From contig NZ_KE332518.1 in NCBI RefSeq assembly GCF_000413055.1, positions 993,583 to 1,057,582 on the forward strand: a stretch of DNA of 64,000 nucleotides, written 5' to 3'. Position numbers and translations under genes: made by a program. The first letter of the stretch is position 1. Each line of letters opens with the position of its first letter. The notes beneath the pieces were generated by a model, which saw only the letters and a program-made list of their open reading frames with translations, ran no database searches and was not told the origin of the DNA. This DNA comes from Treponema maltophilum ATCC 51939. GTDB taxonomy: Bacteria > Spirochaetota > Spirochaetia > Treponematales > Treponemataceae. This document shows, piece by piece, positions 32,460 to 39,152 of the stretch.

Positions 32460-34229
32460 ATGATGAACAAAAGAAGCCGCTTTTTACTCATCCTTGCGGT
32501 TATTGCCCTGTGTTTTGTTTTTTTGTGGCCGTCTTTGGCATGGTACATGGGTACCCCGAAAGAGGTTCAGGCGCTGGCATTAAGTTCGCTGGAAAAAATA
32601 AAAGATTATTCGAGTGTTATGGCGGCGAAGGAAGTAAACACTCTGAAAGATATACAGCGTGCGGACCGCAGCGCCGTGCTGGGAAGCGAATATGCGTGGC
32701 TTAAAAAGCAGGCAAAAAAACTGTATAAAAAAAGCGGCACAAAGCCGTCTTCTCCGATGACCGTGCGCGACGCGCTTTTGATATTTGCCGATAAAGGCGA
32801 TGATGCGGTAAAGGCCGAAAGCGAAGTGCGATCGGTTTTCGAAGCTCACTACCGCCGGCAGATATTGAAGGCAAAAAACCGCTACAACCGCGCGGTAAAG
32901 CTCGGCTTGGACTTGTCCGGCGGTATGAGCATTATCGTAAAGGCCGATTTGGACGCCGCAGTCGCCGCGCAAAAAGGTTCCGTTTCGGTAGATAACGAAG
33001 CCGAATTCAGAGAACAGGCGATGAATCAGGCGATTGAAACTCTGCGAGGCCGTATCGATAAGTTCGGCCTTTCCGAACCGGTTATCCGCAAGCAGGGTGA
33101 AGACCGCATTTATATTGAACTTCCCGGCGCGGCCGAAGCCGACCGTATCAATACGATTATCCTCGGAAAGGGTATTTTGAACATCCGGCTTGTCGATTCC
33201 GCGGCAACGGCCGCCTTTACCGAATATTACCGTACGCATATTGCCGATACCTTTACGGCTTCCGGCCGGCTTTTGGATCCTTCGGTTATTCCTTCCGATA
33301 CCGAAGTGCTCGGCTTGTACGAAAAAGACAATTACGGTTTGGACGAGCGCAAAGGTTATTTGGTCGTAAAAAAAGAAGCGGTGCTCGACGGAAAGCATAT
33401 TAAAGCCGCTACCGTCGGTTCCGGCCGGCTCGGAAAACCCGAAGTACATCTTACGCTCGATACCGAAGGCGCCGTTATTTTCGGCGATTTTACGGCCACG
33501 CATGTCGGCGAATCTTTAGCCATCGTATCCGACGACAAGGTAAAATCCTATGCGGTTATAAACGAAGCGATTCCGGGCGGCAACGTCGCCATTTCGGGAT
33601 TCGGTTTGGAAGAAGCAAACAATTTGCAAAAGGTTTTGCAAACCGCATGGCTGAACGTGCCGCTGACGGTTGAAAGTCAGCAAGTCGTCGGCGCTTCTTT
33701 GGGAGAACAAACCATAAAGCAGGGCGTAAAAGCGGTCGCGCTCGGGTTGGCCTTGGTGCTCGTATTTATGCTTTTGTGGTATAAGGGTGCCGGCGTAAAC
33801 GCCGTTGTCGCTCAAATATTAAACCTTTTTATGATGTTCAGTATTTTGTCCGCATTCGGACTTACGATAACGCTGCCCAGTATTGCCGGTATGATTTTGA
33901 CAATCGGAATGGCCGTAGACGCGAACGTTATTATTTTCGAACGCATACGCGACGAACTGCGCTTGGGCAAAAGCCGCGAAGCTTCGGTGAACGCCGGCTT
34001 CGATCACGCGTTTTGGGCGGTTATGGACTCGAACATAACGACCTTTATTGCGGCGCTGTTTTTATCGCAGCTGGGTACGGGGCCCATCCAAGGTTTTGCC
34101 GTCAGTCTTGCCATCGGCGTATTCTCGTCGGTATTTACCGCGCTGTTTGTATCCCGTCTCATATTCGATTTCGGAACGCAAACCCTGCATCGGGAAAAAA
34201 TCAGCATCGGTTGGGGGCTTAAAAAATGA
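32460..34229 (+). CDS. secD: Protein translocase subunit SecD
   Basis: The 589-residue protein has an N-terminal helix (LLILAVIALCFVFLWPSL) and a periplasmic P1 region with LGLDLSGGMSIIVKAD and ETLRGRIDKFGLSEPVIRKQGEDRIYIELPG. The RND-like membrane half contains GMAVDANVIIFERIRDELR. Proton-motive force drives late steps of protein export through SecDF. Two ATG codons are adjacent at the start. The stop overlaps the secF ATG by 4 bases. Confidence 0.97.
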   Translation: MMNKRSRFLLILAVIALCFVFLWPSLAWYMGTPKEVQALALSSLEKIKDYSSVMAAKEVNTLKDIQRADRSAVLGSEYAWLKKQAKKLYKKSGTKPSSPMTVRDALLIFADKGDDAVKAESEVRSVFEAHYRRQILKAKNRYNRAVKLGLDLSGGMSIIVKADLDAAVAAQKGSVSVDNEAEFREQAMNQAIETLRGRIDKFGLSEPVIRKQGEDRIYIELPGAAEADRINTIILGKGILNIRLVDSAATAAFTEYYRTHIADTFTASGRLLDPSVIPSDTEVLGLYEKDNYGLDERKGYLVVKKEAVLDGKHIKAATVGSGRLGKPEVHLTLDTEGAVIFGDFTATHVGESLAIVSDDKVKSYAVINEAIPGGNVAISGFGLEEANNLQKVLQTAWLNVPLTVESQQVVGASLGEQTIKQGVKAVALGLALVLVFMLLWYKGAGVNAVVAQILNLFMMFSILSAFGLTITLPSIAGMILTIGMAVDANVIIFERIRDELRLGKSREASVNAGFDHAFWAVMDSNITTFIAALFLSQLGTGPIQGFAVSLAIGVFSSVFTALFVSRLIFDFGTQTLHREKISIGWGLKK

Positions 34230-35461
34230 GTAAAAAAGTCATACATTTCAGTAAGGGTTTTGTTCCCTGCGTCATTCTCAGCGTTTTGCTTATTTTATCG
34301 GGAATTTTTGCTTTAATCACAAAAGGCTTAAATCTCGGTATCGAATTTAAAGCCGGTTTAATTGAAGATATCCGCATTGCGCCGACCGCTTTGGAACTGA
34401 CCTATTCCGGGCCCGCAAACGTTTCGGTACAGATTACCGGCATAGGTATGACCGTCGTAGTCAGCGGCGTGGGTGCCGAAAACGCTTCGTACGAAATACC
34501 CTATGTGCGCTACCGCACCGTCGCGGAAGTCGCTTCCGCGCTTAACGAGATAACCGGTGTCAACGCGGTTGTGCGTTCGGCTTCCGATCAAACGGCCGTC
34601 GATTTATTTTCGAACTCGGAATCTTCCAGTGTGTTGGGAACGTCTCCTTTCAGACTGCACTATATCGGAGCAACGACCCGCGATTACAGTGCCGAAGACG
34701 TGCGCAATGCGCTTTCTTCAATGAACGACGTTTCGGTAAAAATGGTTGGCGATTCGAAAAGCAATTCGTTTCAAATCCGCGCAGGCGACGACGGAAGCGA
34801 TCCGGAGGCGAGCAAAAAAATTCAGCAAACCATAGCATCACGCTTGAGCAGCGCTTTCGGTGAAGATATGGTTGCGGTTATAAAAACCGATTTTATCGGC
34901 TCGCAGTTTTCTTCGTCGCTTATACTGCAGTCGATCGTTTTGGTTGCTGCAACCTTGTTGCTTATCTGGCTGTATTCGACAATCCGCTTCCGCTGGGACT
35001 TTGCGCTCGGCGCCGTTTTGGCAATCACTCACGATGCGCTTATTATGGTCGCCTTTATCGCGTGGACGGGGCTCGAAATGAACTCCACGATGATCGCCGC
35101 CATTTTGACGATTATCGGTTATTCGATAAACGATACGATCGTCGTATTGGACCGCGTGCGCGAAAATATGAAAACGGTTAAGGTAACGAAATTCACCGAG
35201 CTGTTGGATCTTTCGCAAACCGAGATTTTAGGACGCACGGTTATAACGACCGTTACGACGCTGTTGGCGGTTTTTGCCCTGTATATTTTTACGTCGGGCA
35301 GCATGAAAGAATTCGCGCTCGCGCTCATTGTCGGTATGATTTCCGGCGTATATTCGACGATTATGATCGCCAGCGCCTTTATCGCTCTGGTGCGCCGCAA
35401 CTGGAAACCTTCCGACGAAGAAAAAAAGAAGCCCGCCGCTTTTTCTGCGGTTCGCGCATAA
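34226..35461 (+). CDS. secF: Protein translocase subunit SecF
   Basis: The 411-residue protein has LGIEFKAGL in the first periplasmic loop and the SecF signature IIGYSINDTIVVLDRVRENMK. ILGRTVITTVTTLLAVFALYIF and six helices complete it. It overlaps secD by ATGA and is followed by a strong terminator at 35485-35540, closing the yajC-secD-secF operon. Confidence 0.97.
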   Translation: MSKKVIHFSKGFVPCVILSVLLILSGIFALITKGLNLGIEFKAGLIEDIRIAPTALELTYSGPANVSVQITGIGMTVVVSGVGAENASYEIPYVRYRTVAEVASALNEITGVNAVVRSASDQTAVDLFSNSESSSVLGTSPFRLHYIGATTRDYSAEDVRNALSSMNDVSVKMVGDSKSNSFQIRAGDDGSDPEASKKIQQTIASRLSSAFGEDMVAVIKTDFIGSQFSSSLILQSIVLVAATLLLIWLYSTIRFRWDFALGAVLAITHDALIMVAFIAWTGLEMNSTMIAAILTIIGYSINDTIVVLDRVRENMKTVKVTKFTELLDLSQTEILGRTVITTVTTLLAVFALYIFTSGSMKEFALALIVGMISGVYSTIMIASAFIALVRRNWKPSDEEKKKPAAFSAVRA

Positions 35462-35484
35462 AAAATCCGCGCCGGTTTAACGGA

Positions 35485-35540
35485 AAGGACGGAGCATGCG
35501 GTGCCGATTTTCGGCGCTCGCAGGCGGCCGTCCTTTTTTT
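35485..35540 (+). terminator. Intrinsic terminator of the secDF operon
   Basis: AAGGACGG and CCGTCC close a stem with an inner GTGCCGA/TCGGCGC hairpin, followed by seven T (35534-35540). Confidence 0.85.
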
Positions 35541-35611
35541 ATTTCGTATGCGGCGCGTACAAAATACCACATAATTTTAAAATCAATCTGAAAATCAAAA
35601 TCAGGCAAGTG

Positions 35612-35641
35612 TTGATTTTTTTCGGGCCCATGCGGTATAAT
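35612..35641 (+). promoter_or_regulatory. Promoter of the TetR-family gene
   Basis: TTGATT (35612-35617), an 18-base spacer and a perfect TATAAT (35636-35641). An AAAATCAA ... TTGATTTT inverted repeat (35577-35619) overlaps the -35 region and could be the repressor's own site. Confidence 0.6.
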
Positions 35642-35675
35642 AAAATACGCTATAGTTGTACAAAAAGGAGCAAAA

Positions 35676-36266
35676 ATGTCCGGAACTGTAAAAAAAGCCG
35701 AATACCGCAGCGCCGCCCGTTCGCGCCGTCTTATACGTGATGCGTATGTAAATTTAATGCAGGAAAAACCGATCGATAAAATTTCCATTTCCGACATCGT
35801 GCGCGAAGCCGATTTGAACCGGGGTACCTTTTATGCCCATTATTCGAATCCGATGGATGTGCTTATGGAAATCGCAAACGAGATCCTCGGCGATGTCGAA
35901 GGCTTTTTTGCGGATTTCAGTTTTACTGATTTTTTGAAAGAGCCGATGCCGCTTTTGCTCCGCGTCGAAAAACTGCTTGCGGACAATCTTGATTTTTACC
36001 GCCGCATCAATTTAAACACCGCTTCCATAGGATTTACCGATCGAATAAAAAAAATCCTGATCGAATATATTTCGTCAAATCAAAGCGTTCCCGAAAATCT
36101 TCGCGAAAATCCGCATTTTACGGTTGCGCTGGAATTGTTTGCAGGCGGCCTTATTTCCGTCTATTTGGGTTTTGTGCTGGGCACCATACGGGCAAGCGCG
36201 CGTGAAATCACCGAAACGATAAGCATTCTCATAAGCCAATCCGCGTCGCTGCTTTTTACAAAATAA
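35676..36266 (+). CDS. TetR/AcrR-family transcriptional regulator
   Basis: The 196-residue protein has the TetR helix-turn-helix IDKISISDIVREADLNRGTFYAHYSNPMDVLMEI (about residues 30-62) and a helical ligand domain ending ISILISQSASLLF. AAGGAGC precedes the ATG. It is a monocistronic gene between the secDF terminator and the flagellar rod genes; no efflux pump or other obvious target is adjacent, so its regulon is unknown. The gap to flgF (47 bases) contains a sigma-28-like promoter. Confidence 0.9.
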   Translation: MSGTVKKAEYRSAARSRRLIRDAYVNLMQEKPIDKISISDIVREADLNRGTFYAHYSNPMDVLMEIANEILGDVEGFFADFSFTDFLKEPMPLLLRVEKLLADNLDFYRRINLNTASIGFTDRIKKILIEYISSNQSVPENLRENPHFTVALELFAGGLISVYLGFVLGTIRASAREITETISILISQSASLLFTK

Positions 36267-36269
36267 ATT

Positions 36270-36296
36270 TAAGTGAAAAATTAAAGCCTCCGATAA
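36270..36296 (+). promoter_or_regulatory. Candidate sigma-28 (FliA) promoter for flgF-flgG
   Basis: TAAGTGAA (36270-36277), 11 bases, TCCGATAA (36289-36296). The -10 half matches the GCCGATAA consensus at 7 of 8 bases; the -35 half is weak. A TATACT follows at 36299-36304 and could serve sigma-70 instead. Confidence 0.4.
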
Positions 36297-36313
36297 TTAT
36301 ACTGTGAGGCAGT

Positions 36314-37114
36314 ATGATTAGAGGATGGTATACGGGCGCCAGCGGTATGACGGCGCAGCAAAACCGCTTAAATGTGATTTCCAACAATTTGGCGAACGTC
36401 GATACGACCGGTTTTAAAAAAGATACGGCGGTAAGCCGCAATTTTCCCGAATTGCTTATACGACGCATGAGCGACGACGGCGTGTATAAAACTCCCTTCG
36501 GTTCCGCCGATGCGGCGCCCATTATCGGCCGGCTCGGACTCGGTGTGGAAACGAACGAATCCTTTACCGATTTTTCGCAGGGTTCGTATAAAGAAACCGC
36601 AAGCAAAACCGACATGGCCCTTTCCGCTCCCGGCTTTTTTACCGTACAAACTCCCGCCGGTGAACGCTATACGCGTAACGGCAATTTTATGATCGGCAAA
36701 GAAGGCTTGCTCGAAACAAAGGACGGTTATCCGGTTTTGGGCGAAAAAGGCGTCATCTATGTTGCCGATACCGAATTCTTCGTCGACAAAGACGGTGTCA
36801 TATACGATGCCGACGGCATGAACGAAATAGACCGCTTTAAAACCGTCCGCTTCGACAACGAACGCTATTTGAAAAAACAGGGCGCAAGTTTGTATGCGCA
36901 AACCGATATTTCCGGCCCCGCCCACATTGCCGAAGGTGAAGAGCGCCCCGCGTTTTTGCAGGGATTTATCGAAACTTCAAACGTCAATATCGTAAACGAA
37001 ATGGTACAAATGATAGAAGTGAACCGCGCGTACGAAGCGAACCAAAAAACGGTGCAGGCGGGCGACACGATGATGAGCGTGCTGTGGGGCAAAACGGCTT
37101 CTTTGCGCGGATAA
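36314..37114 (+). CDS. flgF: Flagellar basal-body rod protein (FlgF type)
   Basis: The 266-residue protein has the N-terminal rod motif GWYTGASGMTAQQNRLNVISNNLANVDTTGFKK. The domain start GFFTVQTPAGERYTRNGNF and the C-terminal SNVNIVNEMVQMIEVNRAYEANQKTVQ are also typical. These heptad-rich ends polymerise in the rod. FlgF and FlgG are close paralogues; the following gene is the clearer FlgG, so this one is FlgF or a spirochaete FlgG-like rod protein. In spirochaetes the flagella are periplasmic. Confidence 0.85.
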   Translation: MIRGWYTGASGMTAQQNRLNVISNNLANVDTTGFKKDTAVSRNFPELLIRRMSDDGVYKTPFGSADAAPIIGRLGLGVETNESFTDFSQGSYKETASKTDMALSAPGFFTVQTPAGERYTRNGNFMIGKEGLLETKDGYPVLGEKGVIYVADTEFFVDKDGVIYDADGMNEIDRFKTVRFDNERYLKKQGASLYAQTDISGPAHIAEGEERPAFLQGFIETSNVNIVNEMVQMIEVNRAYEANQKTVQAGDTMMSVLWGKTASLRG

Positions 37115-37153
37115 TTTGCGCGGATAAAATGAATTGAATTAAGGAATTGAATT

Positions 37154-37948
37154 ATGGTACGGAGTTTATGGACAGCCGCAACCGGCATGAACGGACAGCA
37201 GTTGCAAATCGATACGATTTCGAATAACCTTGCGAACGTCAATACGACCGGTTTCAAAAAAAAACGTGCCGAATTTGAAGATTTGGTGTACCAAAATTTA
37301 AAGCTTGCCGGAACGCCCGCAACGGAAGACACGGTAACGCCGGTCGGCGTTCAAATGGGCAACGGCGTGCGCTTGGGCGCAACCCAGCGGATGTTCCAGC
37401 AAGGTTCGTTGCAAAACACCGAAAACAGTACCGACGTTGCGATTACCGGCGAAGGATTTTTCCGCGTTCAGCAATACGACGGAACCTACGCGTATACGCG
37501 CGACGGTTCTTTTAAAGTCGATTCTTCGGGACAACTTGTAACGAACGACGGACTTCGCGTTATGCCCGAAATCATCATGCCGGAAAACTTCATCATCGAC
37601 ACGCTCACCGTTACCAAAACCGGGCGCGTAAGCGTTAAAGTTTCGGGCAATGACGATCCGATCGATATAGGACAAATTGAACTGTACCGCTTTCCGAATC
37701 AGGTGGGACTGCAAGCCGAAGGCGACAACTTGTTCATCGTTACAAACGCCTCGGGCGAGGCGATTCCCGGCCGCCCCGGATTCGACGGCTTCGGCGCGGT
37801 CAGACACAAGTTTTTGGAAATGTCGAACGTGTCGGTTGTAAACGAATTGGTACAAATGATTGTCGCGCAGCGCGCGTACGAGTTCAATTCAAAGGCCATT
37901 CAAACAAGCGATTCGATGCTTGCGACGGCGGTCGGCTTAAAGCGCTAA
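37154..37948 (+). CDS. flgG: Flagellar distal rod protein FlgG
   Basis: The 264-residue protein has LWTAATGMNGQQLQIDTISNNLANVNTTGFKKKRAEFEDL, a typical FlgG start. TGEGFFRVQ, YTRDGSFKVDSSGQLVT and the C-terminal MSNVSVVNELVQMIVAQRAYEFNSKAIQTSDSMLATA follow. Length is normal. It lies 39 bases after flgF and 45 before the rod-binding protein, in the usual spirochaete order. Confidence 0.95.
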   Translation: MVRSLWTAATGMNGQQLQIDTISNNLANVNTTGFKKKRAEFEDLVYQNLKLAGTPATEDTVTPVGVQMGNGVRLGATQRMFQQGSLQNTENSTDVAITGEGFFRVQQYDGTYAYTRDGSFKVDSSGQLVTNDGLRVMPEIIMPENFIIDTLTVTKTGRVSVKVSGNDDPIDIGQIELYRFPNQVGLQAEGDNLFIVTNASGEAIPGRPGFDGFGAVRHKFLEMSNVSVVNELVQMIVAQRAYEFNSKAIQTSDSMLATAVGLKR

Positions 37949-37993
37949 CAAGGACTGAAGCGGTAAGCGCTGCGGACTAATAAGGAACGGACA

Positions 37994-38425
37994 ATGACGG
38001 GAATTGAAAAAACGGGATTTGCAAACGGCTTGGGCGCCTACGCGGCAAAAAATCTTTTGCCGGCGGGCAAACTGAACGGCGATTATACTTCAGGCTTTGA
38101 AAAAACGTTCCGCGCTTTAAGCGATAAAACCGCATTGCCGTCCGGAGCCGCAGCAAACGATGTACCCGTATCGGGCGCAAAAACCGAAAAAAAAATCGAT
38201 AAAACAAGCGTTTTGTACGAAAAATCGCTTGAACTTGAATCGTATATAATAAAAATCATGCTTTCTTCGATGCGGGGAACCTTAACCGGCGCTTCCGTAT
38301 ACGGCGAAGAGCCGAGCTACGCGCAAAAAATGTACGAAGACATGCTCTACGACGAACTCGCCGTTACGATGACCAAGCATGCAGGCTTCGGCTTGGCAGA
38401 CCAAATCTACTTGCAGCTCGCGTAA
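37994..38425 (+). CDS. Rod-binding protein (FlgJ N-terminal domain type)
   Basis: The 143-residue protein has a Pro/Lys-rich N-terminal half and the rod-binding pattern LESYIIKIMLSSMRGTL...YEDMLYDELAVTMTKHAGFGLADQIYLQLA, as in the N-terminal half of FlgJ. The muramidase half of enterobacterial FlgJ is absent, which is normal in spirochaetes. AAGGAACGG precedes the ATG. It acts as a rod-cap chaperone together with the FlgF and FlgG proteins encoded just upstream. Confidence 0.8.
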   Translation: MTGIEKTGFANGLGAYAAKNLLPAGKLNGDYTSGFEKTFRALSDKTALPSGAAANDVPVSGAKTEKKIDKTSVLYEKSLELESYIIKIMLSSMRGTLTGASVYGEEPSYAQKMYEDMLYDELAVTMTKHAGFGLADQIYLQLA

Positions 38426-38485
38426 AATCATACAACTATACGATGTTTTTTCTCCGTGTCGCTGAAATCGACGGTGTGCAAATAT

Positions 38486-38520
38486 GCATAATTATGCTGC
38501 TTTTTTGCTGAAGATACAAT
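38486..38520 (+). promoter_or_regulatory. Palindrome and -10 box of the XRE regulator gene
   Basis: GCATAATTATGC (38486-38497) is a perfect 12-bp palindrome occupying the -35 position of TACAAT (38515-38520). The ATG at 38527 coincides with the predicted transcription start. Autoregulation by the encoded XRE protein is inferred. Confidence 0.5.
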
Positions 38521-38526
38521 ATATGC

Positions 38527-38829
38527 ATGAATATCGGCAAAACCCTGCGCTCCGTCCGTATAAAAAACGGTATATCAAAAAACGAATTATGTGCGAAAAC
38601 GGGACTGAATAAGGGTTATGTGTACCGCCTCGAAAACGATCTTATCAGTCCGACCGTTGTGACGCTCGAAAAAATTGCCGGCGCCCTCGGCGAAACGCTT
38701 TCAAACATTGTACAGATTGCGGAAAATGAAAACACCGCATTGTATCCCGATATCGAAGCTTCCCCCGCACCTTGGGGCAAAACCGCCGAAGATCATCGGG
38801 ACGATACGGATAAAAACATAACCTCTTAA
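38527..38829 (+). CDS. XRE-family helix-turn-helix regulator
   Basis: The 100-residue protein is a single XRE domain (residues 1-65, IGKTLRSVRIKNGISKNELCAKTGLNKGYVYRLENDLISPTVVTLEKIAGALGETL) followed by an acidic tail of 35 residues. It has no partner toxin or phage gene nearby, so it is a stand-alone regulator. No Shine-Dalgarno is seen; the -10 box ends 6 bases before the ATG, so the mRNA is probably leaderless. The start is fixed by homology at MNIGKTLR. Confidence 0.88.
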   Translation: MNIGKTLRSVRIKNGISKNELCAKTGLNKGYVYRLENDLISPTVVTLEKIAGALGETLSNIVQIAENENTALYPDIEASPAPWGKTAEDHRDDTDKNITS

Positions 38830-38948
38830 ACCGAAACTGTGCTGATTGACGCAAGAGATTCGGCTCAAAAACTCTTCATTTCTTTTAAGCGAACAAGGCT
38901 TCGACATAAACGATAGTTGGTAAAAAGCTAACTGCTTCAGATAAGTGC

Positions 38949-39013
38949 GCGTAAAAAGCGACCGTGAATGGCTTATGAGTGAAACGAATTGCCTGAGCGG
39001 TTGCTTTTTACGC
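38949..39013. repeat. Conserved-loop hairpin element, copy 2
   Basis: GCGTAAAAAGCGACCG (38949-38964) pairs with CGGTTGCTTTTTACGC (38998-39013) with one G-U pair. The 33-base loop (38965-38997) begins TGAATGGCTTAT and ends ATTGCCTGAG, and matches the loop of copy 1 (20901-20933) at 27 of 33 bases, although the stems differ. It lies in the 323-base gap between the XRE gene and valS; nothing else coding is seen in the gap. Confidence 0.6.
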
Positions 39014-39152
39014 CATTCTCAAAAGCAGATTTTTTTCAGTTCTCTATCCATGCCGATTCGCTTTCCGCTTAGAGAAAATCATGTTGCACAGCAGGGCAAA
39101 AATCGATACAATAATACGATAAACGCGAAAAAGAATCGGTGAGGAGTGAGCG

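Noticed and set aside
38945-39142. 65-codon open frame between the XRE gene and valS
   Set aside because: It reads through the hairpin element, has no ribosome site and no recognisable protein features.
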